Origin: Phlegmacium glaucopus
Taxonomy: Eukaryota > Basidiomycota > Agaricomycetes > Agaricales > Cortinariaceae
Assembly: GCA_015039465.1 (NCBI GenBank)
Contig: MU130619.1
Location: 16,266 to 80,265, forward strand
Length of the DNA: 64,000 bases
Reading direction: 5' to 3'
The notes under the pieces were generated by a model. It was not told where the DNA came from. It did no database searches and worked only from the letters and a program-made list of their open reading frames with translations. Below, piece after piece: positions 22,601 through 34,231 of the stretch. The first letter of the stretch is position 1. Each line of letters opens with the position of its first letter. Position numbers and translations under genes: made by a program.

Positions 22601-25600
22601 GACCTTCTGTGAAAAGTGTAAGCTACAGTCAAGCCAGATCGACATGGTCTTGCGCTTGCCTTCTGTGAAAAGAGAACATTACAGTCAAGGCAAATAAAGA
22701 TGGTCCTGTGCTTACCTTCTGTCAAATGAGTAAGTAACAGTCAAGACATATCAAAATGGTCTTGCACTTACATCCTGTCAAAATGTTAAGCTAAAGTCAA
22801 GCCAGATCAATGTGGTCCTGCACTTACCTCCTGTCAAAATTGTAAGCTAGAGCCAAGGCAGATCAACATGATGTTGCACTTACTCCCTGTGAAAAGGGTA
22901 AGTGACAGTCAAGGCAGATCAAGATGGTCCTAAATTTACTTTCTGTCAAAAGATTAAGGTAGAGTTAAGGTAGATCAAGATGGTCAGGCACTTTAACTTA
23001 CCAACTGTCAAAAGAGTAAGCCAGAGCCAAGCCAGATCAAGATGGTCTTGCACTTACATACTGTGAAAACAGTAAATGACAGTCAAGACAGATCAAGGTG
23101 ATCTTGCACTTACCCCCTGTCAAAGGAATAAGCTACAGTCAAGGCAGATCAAGATGGTCTTGGACTTACATACTGTCAAAAGAGTAAGGCTAGAGTCAAG
23201 GCAGATAAAGATAGTCTTGCACTTACCTCCTGACAAAGGAGTAAACCAGAGTCAAGATCAACAAGGTCTTGCACTTACCAACTGTCAAAGGTATAAGCTA
23301 GGTTCAAGGCAGATTAAGATGGTCTTGCACTTACAGACTGTCAAAAGAGTAAGTTAAAGTCAAGGCAGATCAGGACAGTCTTACACATACCTCCTGTCAA
23401 AGAGTAAGCTAGAGTATAAGGCAGACTAAAATGGTCTTGCCACTTACACACTGTCAAAAGATTAATTTAGAGCCAATGCAGATCAAGATGGGTTTGCACT
23501 TACCATCTGTTAAAAAGTGAGCTACAGTCAAGGCAGATCAAGACACTACTGCACTTACCTCCTGTTGAAAGAGTAAAAGAGTAAACTAGTGTCAAGGTAG
23601 ATCACAATATTCTTGCGCTTACAGACTGTCAAAGGAGTAAGCCAAAATCAAGGCATCCTAAGGTGGTCTTGCACTTACAGACTGTAAGAAGAGTAAACTA
23701 GAGTCAAGGCACATCAAGATGGTCTTGCACTTACCCCCTGTTAGAGGAGTAAGCTAGAATCAAGGTAGACCAAGATGGTCTTGGACCTACCCCCTGTCCA
23801 AAGAGTAAGTAACAGTCAATGCAGATCCAGGTGGTCTTGCACTTACCAACTGTCAAAAGAGTAAGCTAAATTCAAGGCAAATCAAGATGGTCTTGCACTT
23901 ACTAACTGTCAAAAGAGTAAGCTAGAATCAAATACATCAAGATGGTCTTGCACTTACCCCCTGTTAAAGAGTAAGCTATAATCAGACCATATCAAGATGG
24001 TCTTGCACTTACAGACTGTCAAAAGAGTAAGCTAGAGGCAACACAAATCAAGCTGGTCTTGCACTTACATACTGTTAAAAGATCAATCTAGAGTCAATAC
24101 AGATCAAGATGGTCTTTCACTTACCAACTGTCCAAAGAATAAGCTAAATTCAAGGCAGATCAAGATGCTATTGTACTTACCTCCTGTTAAAAGAGTAAAA
24201 GAGTAAACTAGAATCAAGGTGGATCACAATAGTCTTGCACTTACAGACTATGAAAAGAATAAGCCAATGTCAAGGCATATCAAGATGGTCTTGCACTTAC
24301 AGACTGAAAATAGTAAACTAGAGTCAAGGCATATCAAGATAGTCTTTTACTTACCCCCTGTCAAAGGAGTAAGCTAGAGTCAAGGCAGATTAAGATGGTC
24401 TTGCACCTACCCCCTGTCAACGGAGTAAGTGAAAGTCAAGACAGATCAAGATTGTCTGGCACTTACCAACTGTCAAAAGAGCAAGCTAAATTCAAAGCAG
24501 ATGAAGATGGTCTTGCACTTACCAACTGTCAAAGAGTAAGCTAGAATCAAAGCATGTCAAGATGGTCTTGCACTTACCCCCTATCAAAGGAGTAAGCTAG
24601 AGTCAAGGCAGATGGTCTTGAACTCACAGACTGTCAAAAAAGGAAGCTACAGTCAAGGCAGATAAAAATGGTCTTACACTTACCTCCTGTCAAGAGTGTA
24701 AGCTAGAGTCAGGGCAGATCAAGATGGTCTTACACTTACCAACTGTCAAAAGAGTATGGTAGAGTCAGGGCAGATCAAAATAGTCTTTCACTTACAGACT
24801 GTCAAAAGAGTAAGCTAGAAGTCAAAGCACATCAAGATAGTCTTGCATTTACCTCCTGTCAAAAGAGTAAGCTAGAATCAAGCCAGATCAAAAATGTCTT
24901 GCACTTACATACTGTCAAAAGATTCAGCTAGAGTCAAGGCAGATCAAGATGGTCTTGCACTTACCCCCTGTTAAAACAGTAAGCTAGAATCAAAGCACAT
25001 CAAGATGGTCTTGCACTTACAGACTGTCCAAAAAGTAAGCTAGAGTCAGGGCACATTAAGATGGTCTTGCACTTACAGACTGTCCAAAGAGTAAGCCATG
25101 GTCAAGGCAGATCAAGATAAATTTTCACTTACAGACTGTTCAAAGAGTAAGCTAGAGTTGAGGCAGACCAAGATGGTCTTGCACTTACATACTGTTAAAA
25201 GAGTAAGGTAGGAGTCATGGCAGATCAAGATCATTTTTCACTTACAGACTGTTCAAAGAGTAAGCTAGAGTCAAGGCAGACCAAGATGGTCTTGCACTTA
25301 CATACTGTTAAAAGAGTAAGGTAGGAGTCAAGGCAGATCAAGACGGTCTTCCACTTACCTCCTGTCAAAAGAGTAAGCTGGAGTCAAAGCACATCAAGAT
25401 GGTCTTGCATTTACTTCCTGTCAAAAGAGTAAGCTAGACTCAAGCCAGATCAAAAATGTCATACACTTACATACTGTCACATAATTAAGCTAGAGGAAAG
25501 GAAGATCAGGATGGTCTTGCACTTACCCCCTGTCAAAAGAGTATGCTAGAACCAAAGCACATCAAGATGGTCTTGCACTTACAGACTGTCCAACAAGGTA

Positions 25601-27307
25601 AGCTAGAGCCAAAACATATCAACATGGTCTTGCACTTACAGACTATCCAATGAGTAAGCTACCATCAAGGCAGAGCAAGATGATTTTGCACGTACAGACT
25701 GTCCAAAGAGTAAACCACAGTCAATGCAGATCAAGATGCTCTTGCACTTACATACTGTCAAAAGAGTAAGCTAGAGTCAATGCAGATCAACATGATCTTG
25801 CACTTACCTCCTGCCAAAAGAGTAAGCTAGAATCAAGGCAGATTAAGATGATCTTGCACTTACCCCTTGTCAAAAGAGTAAGCTAGAGTCAAGGCAGATC
25901 AAGATGGTCTTGCACTTACAATCTGTTAAAACAAATCAGCTATCAAGCAATATAGTGTAATGATGATTCTTTTCTTACACAAACGCTATAATATATGTCA
26001 GTCTAAAGTGTCAAGCACTAAATGTTCAAAATAACACTATACAAAATCAACTGTCAATTCTTTCTTTACTCATATCAAACACATACCACAATTTGTGGAA
26101 AATATCTCAGAATAATTCCCATGAAATATGCCCAATCCCCTTTAACCTTCTTAAAATAACTCAAAAGAGTTGATTTGTTCTCATTCAAGAGTCTAGGACT
26201 TATGTTAATGTGGGAATTGAAAAGTATTATGATTTCCAACCTTTTAACCCCATATTTAATACAGACCTCAACATTGTTTTGCTGTGTTGAAAGAAAGAGA
26301 TGTTGTAATTCTTCACTGGACAGTGCAGCTGTTGTTTTTTCAATCAAGTCTGTACAATCAGCTCCAGGCTCATGCATCTCTATAACACAATTAGCCAAAT
26401 TGTTGCTAACAGTTATAACACTTACTTCGAAATACAACATATGCCTTGGGTGGATATTTAAACTCTTCAAATTGTTGATGAATACTCTGTTCAAAATCAG
26501 TCCAAGCTTTTTGTGGAGCTTGTTGCATTGCCTCAGATCTGTTGTTACCTTCCTTCATCAGTTGCTTAATTTTAGCAACATCAAGAGAGTCGGTCTTGGT
26601 CCACAAAACAATCACTGGTACTTCACAAACTTATCCCCCACAGTAACATATTGATAAGATGAACCACACATACCAAGTCCTGTCCCACATTCATTGAAAA
26701 ATTTCTTTTCTGCTGCTGTGATTGGTCGGTCGTCACTCGTTGGAATGCAGTACCTACCCAAAACATTCTTTTCTGTCAAGAATTTGTTCTCTAAAGGCAA
26801 GTACTCTCTCACCAGATTGCATGAAGTTGCTCCTTCACATTTTTTGCCTTCGAACGCTCCTTAATGAACCCCTGAACCATCTTTAACTCCTGAACACTGC
26901 CAGCTTCAAAACCACGGGAATCGTGAAAGATAAAACCAGGGTTGCTCTCAAATATCATTTGATTCTTGATGTCATGCTCTCCACGCTGCGGTGTGGGGGT
27001 ATTAATTGAACCCTAACCCAATACAAGTGGAACCACTTACCCCCATCGATGGATTAAGGATGGAGGACTCGATCTGGGAGCATGGGCATGGATGTCAATA
27101 TCTGGCATGAACTTTCACCATATACCTCACCTTTCGACCATTCGGACAAAAGATCATAGCCTCTCCCGTAGCGTTGCAGAGTCTTCGCAGGATTGTTGTC
27201 TTGCCTGCGTTGGCTCGCCCGATCACGAGGATACGGAATCGAGTAAACTTTACTCGTAGCTTCTGAATTTGGTCAGCAGTCAGTTGGGGTTTTGATGAAG
27301 TAGACAT
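19681..27307 (-). CDS. Membrane-type P-loop GTPase with about 100 single-codon exons, copy 1
   Basis: Six ordinary exons read on the minus strand at 27307-27131, 27073-27041, 26985-26813, 26753-26674, 26620-26426 and 26379-26087 (177, 33, 173, 80, 195 and 293 nt; all joins in frame; 317 codons). G1 is GRANAGKTT, the G3 region FHDSRGFEAG and G4 LWTKTD, typical of a GTPase family expanded in mushrooms. The last large exon ends PQIV in phase 0 before GTATGT. It is followed by 100 three-nucleotide slots between introns (25922 down to 20333), then a C-terminal exon from 20205. That exon has two 1-nt differences from copy 2 (a deletion near 20136-20149, and six instead of five A at 20028-20033) that shift frame and give an early stop. 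One microexon acceptor is lost (25867). Copy 1 may thus be a recent pseudogene, or these homopolymer changes are sequencing errors. Confidence 0.75.
20333..20519 (-). other. Four diverged microexons at the 3' end of array 1
   Basis: Before the satellite-like units, four more 3-nt exons can be read at about 20517, 20457, 20396 and 20333-20335: TAT, TAT, GAA, ATG in transcript order. Their introns no longer resemble the repeat consensus, yet each keeps donor (GTAGGT, GTATGT, GTATGT, GCAAGT) and AG acceptor. Copy 2 has the same four slots with TAT, TAT, CAA, ATG. The final donor here is GC instead of GT. Confidence 0.75.
20570..25922 (-). repeat. Intron-microexon tandem array 1, 96 units
   Basis: About 5.35 kb of tandem units of roughly 56 nt (range about 51-66). 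On the minus strand each reads AG, three variable bases, GTAAGTGCAAG, an intron body, a CTTAC-like branch site and CTTTTGACAG. The triplets, including the four diverged slots at the 3' end (100 in all), are TCT 24, TTG 16, TTA 2, GGG 13, GGA 2, GAG 11, GAA 4, TAT 14, AAG 4, AAA 1, GAT 2, ATG 2 and one each of CCT, CAT, CAA, TGT, ATT. None is a stop. Donors vary (GTAAGT, GTATGT, GTAGGT, GTGAGT, GTAAAT, GTCAGT, GTTAGT, GTACGT, GCAAG) but always begin GT or GC. One acceptor, at 25867, is AA instead of AG. Confidence 0.9.
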
Positions 27308-27825
27308 TGCGGCAAGAACGCTCTCGTAGATGTGAATGATGTGGTTGAGACTGTTGAGTAGTCAAAGTACATTGTGACTGTCACCAATATATCACGGCAG
27401 TCAAGCTCCTGAGTAATAGTTCCGCGGGTAAGTTGTAAGTAATTCGCCAGGATGCAGGCAATTGTGTTGTCAGTGTCATGAAAGATACTGTTATCACCGC
27501 TCATCCACCCTTACGAAAATCACGCAGGCAAGCCTCTTCTCGCAACACCGTTGATATGCCGCCTGCTCAAGCTATAGCAACAACCCCAGAGCCCCATAGT
27601 AGAGTCCAACGCTGCGACCCGAGGAGTGGATGAGATTCGACTGATAACATTGTTACATAGGTAAGATGCCCTGTTCGTTTCTATTTAATATTTCTTGATT
27701 TAGTCGTCGATCAAAGGTAAAAGCTAAATTTCTTCAGTTCTCGTCATCTGAGGTCGGCAGTGTCCTGAACTGATTATCGCTAGTGCCCATCTGTATGTCC
27801 ACTGCTGTGTTGTCTTCAATTTTTC

Positions 27826-29686
27826 GTCTGCATTAAAAAATCCGGTTCTTCGCCTTGTAGCAGCTGTACGCTTGATATGTTCGAATATCTATAGTGTTGC
27901 AGATTGATTTGAGACTAGCCCAGAGCAGAAAAAAACAAAGAAACATTGTAACATATTCATGAGTCGCTCGTACAATCTCGTATACTCCATGTTGCCGCTG
28001 ATAGTCACGGCTCCAACGCATATGACATGGTAACAAAAGAGTCTCCACATACGTAAGGCGAATAGTAGCATCGGGTTCACGCGCAGCGCGCTTTAGTTGG
28101 AGGCAAGAACTGTAACAACTCGAGAAGCTTTTCTTGATCCTACTTTATAGTCAGAATGCGTTTGATTTTAAAAGGGAAAGAAACACCGTCAAAATCCTGC
28201 AAGTGGAAGCAAAATCCACCGAAGTGCGTCAATACCAGGCGCTGTTGGTTTCGAAAGTGGACTGAGACTGCTACGGATTCAGGACTAAGAATGGATAAAG
28301 TCATTATTATCAGTGTTGAGATGGGTCGGGAAACGAGCGCATTTGATTATATATGCAGCGCCACTCCTCCGAATTTTTGCCCTTTTGTTCGATGAAAGGA
28401 AAGGCGTTACCTAGAGGATATTCCAAGCTTGCTGAGGAGAAAGCAAGGAGAAAGGAGATAATTTCTTCCTGTTGGCGAACACTAGGTAAGAAGTGAAGCC
28501 TCAGCTTTGCGTGATCGCTTGATAGACCATCGGATTCAACTACTTGGGAACCTCGAACGAAGGCATCGACGAGGTATAATGCTCGCACGTCTCTGCTTTC
28601 TCCAATTGGATATGGCACAGTTACTGGACATGATCCTCAACGGAAATCTGTCGTACATCATGATAAAGTGTCGAGTCTGGAATGACTGAGACTTTGAGGA
28701 ACAAGAGGGTAGAGCAGGCAGTTGATGATGTTGTTAGAATCGATAACAGCATTGACGCGAGTCGGTGTTTGGTCGGTGCACAAGGGACTACGTTAAAAGG
28801 GTCCAAGCGGGCCCGCAAGTCACTATAAAATCGACATTGGCTAAAACTTTAATTTGTTCGATGATATCAAATATGGAGTGGATACCACCAGACTCAAGTT
28901 TGTTTTGCGGGGCCTGGTCTAAAGCTGCTTTGCCTGACAGCTCAACAGGAGCGCGATGTTCCAGAGGTCTTGCGTGATTGGGTAAAAGATCGTAAACCGA
29001 TAGGAGGCGCCGCGTTGCGTAAGATCCTTCTCGGGGGGTCAGTAGGGCCCTTCATCCTGCTTGCGGATGGTGTGTGCTTTCCAGAAAAGACAAACATCAA
29101 GATGGGCAATGTCAGCGCAAGGAACTGTCAGAATTGCTTGGACGACTCAGAGTGAGCACCACAAGACGTTCCATAGGCGTTGGCTCATCTGAGCCTTTGT
29201 TTCTAGTACTGCCCATTTGTTCGAAATAAAATCTAGTTTCCGTTTCATCTTATGCCTCTTTGTATGAACTGAAGATCCGTCGATTAGTACTACTGCAAAC
29301 TATGATGAGCAACGGATTTGCAAAAAAAGTCACAAAAAATACAGGGTGAGGGTGAGGGGCCGGCATCTACACATGTCAGTCTGACAAAAAGGGGAACGTA
29401 GGCTAAAGAAGTAGATGATTAGACTGTTGGATGATGGTGAGGGTGCGTACGAGGTATCTCTTTCATCAGGAAAACCGGGGATTAGAAATCGTCCAGGATT
29501 GGCACTAGTAGTACACACGGAGGACAAATGAACAACCTCTGGGAAAAAGAAGGTATCAATTAGCCCATCGCTGAACGTTAACATTGACCGCCGGCTTCGG
29601 GAGTTTTGAACTGTGTCCAAGTATCGATCGCCATAGATCCTGTAATTTCACCATCATCATTTGAGAGTCGTAATAAGGAGTAGCTT
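27826..29686 (-). pseudogene. Unidentified minus-strand gene relic, copy 1a
   Basis: A region repeated four times in the window. Translation of the minus strand shows recurring stretches, best in unit 2: IYGDRYLDTVQNSRSRRSML followed by TFSDGLIDTFFF, then further down LAPTNARERE and ICNTVDTRTYQ. No copy has a continuous frame, and I do not recognise a family. Frameshifts differ between copies, as expected for an old duplicated gene without selection. It is listed as a gene relic because the same frame is partly kept across copies. An exon-intron gene whose introns I did not resolve remains possible. Confidence 0.4.
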
Positions 29687-30247
29687 AAGTTGCTTAGAAA
29701 GTATTTCCTTTTTCTTTGAAGGACATAGCGAAGGTTTTCCGAAAGGCATCATGGTTTAAATAAAGAAGTTCACCCCTTGTTTCGTTCTTCAACTCCAACT
29801 GTGAAATATACTACGTCAGGACCTCTATAGCCATAACAAACTTCGTTCAACCGGACGACGACTCCTGATATTATACTTATTTTCCCCTTGTAAACTTACA
29901 TCCTTTAGATCTCCTAAAAAACAAACAAAGTACTCGTTAATCTCCGGAGGTAGCAAACCCAAACTTCTCGCTTTGTCCTTAACCGTTCCTTAGATGTAGT
30001 CCAACTGAGGTTTATAAGAGTGTGAGCGTATGTTAGTTTGGTTGCGAAGGAACTGTCTTCCGTCGTACGGACGGTAGAAAAATGGTGAGGAACAGAAGCA
30101 TGTGTCCCCGTACAGCTCCGACACGTATATCACACACACTTCTATAGAAGAAGCTGTTGGTTCTCCGAACGGATAGATAAATATAATAAAGGTTACCATG
30201 TCTTTTGATCCATAGCAGCTCCAACACAACACGACTTGTAGGGTATG
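29687..30247. other. Mirror segment: reversed but not complemented copy of local sequence
   Basis: Read backwards (3' to 5' on the same strand, without complementing), this 561-nt stretch matches 44568-45137 of unit 2 and the related part of unit 3 almost base for base. For example, backwards from 30247 it gives GTATGGGATGTTCAGCACAA, and backwards from 29700 it gives AAAGATTCGTTGAA. It starts right after AGTAGCTT, exactly where the forward sequence would start in the other units, so it is an in-place reversal. It is followed by 25 A. ORFs called here are meaningless. Confidence 0.93.
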
Positions 30248-30272
30248 AAAAAAAAAAAAAAAAAAAAAAAAA
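30248..30272 (+). repeat. Run of 25 A
   Basis: A pure A homopolymer between the mirror segment and a resumed copy of the relic region (GTTAGCTAGAGGATATTC). It has no counterpart in units 2 and 3 (43285 in unit 2 continues without A-run). It looks like a join or filler, not a retroelement tail. Confidence 0.9.
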
Positions 30273-31560
30273 GTTAGCTAGAGGATATTCTCGGCTTTGA
30301 GACCATCCGTAGGCTGAGGAGAAAGTAGGGAGAAAGGAGTCAGTTGGCGACTGAAAATCATCCCATCAAGACAACGGTCTCGAAACCCACACCACTGTCA
30401 TGTTGGCGAACACTGGTTAAGTGAAGCTCAGCTTTGCCTGATCGCTTGATAGATCACAGCATTCAACTACCACACTTCTCTGCTTTCTCCGGTCGGATAT
30501 GGCACGGGTGCTGGACATGATCCACAACGGGAATCTGTAGCGTATAAAGTATCGAGTCTGAGACTTTGAGGGACAAGAGGTAGCAGCATTAGTGCAAAAT
30601 CGGCCATTCAGTGTTCGGACTTCGTTAAAAGCCCAAGCCTGCCCGCGCATCACTAATTGTCATTGACCAAAACTTCGCAATTTACCCAGGCCGACTTTCG
30701 ATGGATACCACCAGACTCAAGTTTGCTTTGCGCACACTGTTCTAAAACTGCTTACCAGCTCGATAGCTCAACAGAAGCGCGATGTTCCGGAGGTCTAGCG
30801 TGATTGGGTAAAAAAAATTAAAAATCGTACACCGGTGGGAGGCGCTGCGTTGGGCGGGCTCCTTCTCGGTGGGGGTCGGTAGGGCGCTTCATCCCGCTTG
30901 CGAATGATGTGTGCTCCTTCCGGAAAAGTCAAACATCGAGATGAGCAAAGTCAGCACAAGGAACTGTCAGAATTGCTTGGACGACTCAGAGTGACAACCA
31001 CAAGATGTTCCATAGGCTGTTCACAATAAAACTTTTTCCGTTTCATCTTATACCTCTTTATATGACATATTATTATTGACTGAAGATCCGTCGATTAGTA
31101 GCAACCGCAAAGTGTTATGAGCAACGGATTTGCAAACAATAAGTCCCAAAAAATACAGGGTGAGGGTGAGGGGCCGGCATCTAATACACATGTCAGTCGA
31201 ACGAAAAGGAGAACGTAGGCTAAAGAACTAGATGATTAGACTGTTGGATGATGGTCGGGTGTTCGTACTAGGTATCTCTTTCCTCAGGAGAACCGGGGAT
31301 TAGAAATCGTCCTGGATTAGCACTAGTAGTACACACGGAGGACAAATGAACCTCTTGGCCTTGAGGCATGGGAAAAGAAGGCATAAATTAGTCCCATCGC
31401 TGAACGTTAACGTTGACCGCCGGCTTGGGGAGTTTTGAACTGTGTCTTGCAAGTATCGATCGCCATAAATCCTGTAGCCGCAGGTTCCACCACCATCATT
31501 TGAGAGTCGTAACAAGAAGTAGCCTGTATGAGATGTTCATCACAACACAACCTCGACGAT
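30273..31560 (-). pseudogene. Unidentified minus-strand gene relic, copy 1b
   Basis: A second, shorter copy of the relic region inside unit 1, closest by eye to 43287-44580 of unit 2. It carries the DTVQNSPSRRSTLTFSDG stretch near 31400-31450. It starts abruptly after the A-run. Its presence makes unit 1 an internal partial duplication. Confidence 0.45.
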
Positions 31561-32050
31561 ACCTAGCTTTCTGTACCATTGGAAATAATATAAATAGATA
31601 GGCAAGCCTCTTGGTTGTCGAAGAAGATATCTTCAAACATTCTATGCACAGCCTCGATATGCCCCTATGTACGAAGACAGGGAGTGGTAAAAAGACGGCA
31701 GCCAGCCTTCTGTCCCAAGGTTGGTTTGATTGTATGCGAGTGTGAGAACATTTGGAGTCAACTAGTCAACCCTTATATTACCTGATGTAGATTCCTTGCC
31801 AATTCATCTAATTGCTCATGAAACAAACAAAAAACGCTCTATATTTCCTACATCCGAGTGCTCCCCTTTTATTCATATTATAGTCCTCAGCAGCAGGTCA
31901 ACTTGCTTCAAATAATACCGATATCTGAAACTTCTTGCCTTGTTTCTCACTTGAAGAAAGAAATTTGGTACCACGGAAAACCTTTTGGAAGTGATACACG
32001 AAGTTCCTTTTTCCTTTCCGAAAGATTCGTTGAATACGAGAAAATCAACG

Positions 32051-34231
32051 ATGGCGACTCCGGAATTACCAGAGCCCATGAATTCTTCACCCTATCATTC
32101 AAAAGTCAAGATTACGACCACTCTTTCGGACCCTACATTCGTAGCTGCCAGTGGCAACTTTGTATCAGGAAAATTGGATATGGAATGTAGAGCTGATAGA
32201 GGTTTGGGTATTGGGATCCTTATGGTTGAGCTATTTGCTATACAAGGTTCGTTGGTCAAACGTATCTGAATGAACACAATCTTGATATTATTTAACAGAA
32301 TTTTCATCTCGAGACCACTCTGCTACTTCCACTTTTCTCCACAGTCGTCGCCTTTTCCAAGGTCCAGGTCTACCGCCCTCAAACGCCGTTCAAGCATATA
32401 CAATGTTAGGCGACCCTCCTCTGCCACAACATTACTACCACGCCAGACGAGGAAAATCGACTTTTCTATTCCGTATACCCATCCCATCCTCATCTCCTTC
32501 TTCCATCTCTTTTGCATCTGGTTCGGCAAAAGTGAGGTATGAACTCTGAGCGAGCGTCGGTGTTTATTGGAAAAATGAAAAGAAGTTGGTTGTTGATAAT
32601 AAGACTGGACGTTGTCGAGACATATCCCTATGATAAATCTCCACCTGAAGCTATTGTGGTAGGCGATAATGGGAAATTGTGGATGCACGGAAGGATGATT
32701 GGTGGACCTGTAGTGGCTGGTGGAACTGGTTATTTGGAACTTCAAGTCAATCATTCTAACAAAAAGGTGATCCCTCTTTCTTTTTTCTTCCTTCCTTTAT
32801 TATAAAGTTGATAATAGTTGTATAGAACTCTATCTTAACTCTAACTACACGCACGCTCCACCTGCCTGGTCAACAACTACAGCAACCCAGCTACAGTTCA
32901 AATCTCGGACACTCTAACAACTGTTCCATTCCGCGGTCCAGAGTATATTATCCCTCCGGTGCGGAAGGTGTCGTCAATCTGGTCTTTGACGTGCCTAAAC
33001 TTGCCCGAGGGGTTCAAGGCAGTACCTTAGACGGAGAAAGCGAAGGAGATGGAGGACAACCTAGGCGAACCGAGAGCCTTTTTGAGATCTGGTGTGAAGT
33101 GGAAGTCAAATTAGGTATGGGTATCGGCAGGTCTGTTCACTAAATTCTCTACCTTTGAACCGGGTCTTGATGATAATTACTTTTCAATAGCAAAGATATC
33201 ATCCTCCAAATCCCCATTGATGTGGTTCATCCCATGGCCGTTCCACAACAGCCAATACTAGACCCGTTTATCCAACAACAACCAACGCCGTATACCTATG
33301 CGAACCACGGACCCGTACCTGAACTTACGCCATATGCAGATTATACGTCCTATTACCCCAATCAAGGCGCATATATCGACCCTACACAGATTCAGCCATG
33401 GTTACCACCCATGGAATCACCCCTGCTTTTACCTCAAGGATATCCGCATGGTTATGCGACCACCTGGTCCTCAATTGCTACCACCGTTTCAGCAGTGTCA
33501 TCCTATGCAAGCACCAGTAGAGGGTCATACTCCGCCACCACCGCATTCATTCTTTCCTGAGGCTGTTCCCGGATTACCTCCTGTTGCTCTACTTTATCTG
33601 CCTCCAATATCTTACCAAAGCCCCATTGTGGAATCTCTACCAGAACCAGTTTTCATGCATGCCATTCCGCCTACAATAACACCCCTGATGGATAATTTTG
33701 TTACTCCAGTTCCAAACCCTTTTTCTCCCGCTCCCAACACCGTGCTAAACTCCCCCGTCCTCAACTAACACCCAAACATTCATTTACTCGAGACCCTGCG
33801 CTCGGTTCCCTGACTATCTCCAAGAGCGAACGAGTCGAAGAATTGGGGAGTATGGCTGATGAAGTAGCTAAACGGAGTCGGGATCTATCAGGAGATCTAC
33901 CGAAAGTCGCTGGTGCTGCTACTCTCGAAGGCTTGATTGGGAGGTCAATAGAGATTCTTTGAATAAGAAGACGTTACCGGTACCTTCTGGCAAGTTTGGA
34001 GGTAGGAGAAGGATGGGTTGGGATAATGGCGATGATGTTATTAGCACAGAGAACCATGATCACGAAGAGCCCCAGCAGGGAGGGAGGAAGAGGAGACACT
34101 TGATGCCTGTGTTCTCAGCTGCTGCGTATGATCATCAGGCTGTTCAAGCTCGGGTTTTCATTGTTCAGACGCTTTTTGGTTCGGCTTTTTGGTGGAGGGG
34201 CAGAATTATATTGAAAGACGACAAAGGTTGA
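32051..34231 (+). pseudogene. Arrestin-like protein, copy 1, broken
   Basis: Plus-strand gene with arrestin-fold features. Exon 1 begins MATPELPEPMNSSPYHSKVK and DPTFVA, a typical arrestin N-terminal strand pattern. After an intron at about 32247 come FSSRDHSATSTFLHSRRLF, KSTFLFRIPIP and ASVGVYWKNE. Then come EAIVVGDNGKLW with a C-terminal arrestin domain, a Pro/Gln-rich tail (about 33222-33770), and a basic end with KFGGRRRMGWDNGDD. Arrestin-like adaptors in fungi link ubiquitin ligases to membrane transporters. This copy has a TGA before ASVGVYW (about 32549, from a CGA-like codon), a frameshift shortly after, and broken frames in the tail. Confidence 0.65.

Noticed and set aside
23076..23357. 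Plus-strand 93-codon ORF inside array 1
   Set aside because: It is a chance frame through the repeat consensus on the strand opposite the gene, does not persist across units, and has no domain.
20570..25922. Ordinary non-coding minisatellite or CRISPR-like array
   Set aside because: The variable part is only 3 nt and sits exactly between AG and GT on the minus strand, inside a gene with matching reading phase. Spacers of CRISPR length are absent and the host is eukaryotic.
29990..30232. ORFs of 80 and 64 codons on the minus strand
   Set aside because: They lie in the reversed-not-complemented segment and cannot be genuine coding sequence.
29697..30272. SINE or processed transcript with poly(A) tail
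   Set aside because: The A25 run first suggested retroposition, but the preceding sequence is an in-place mirror of local DNA and has no target-site duplication.
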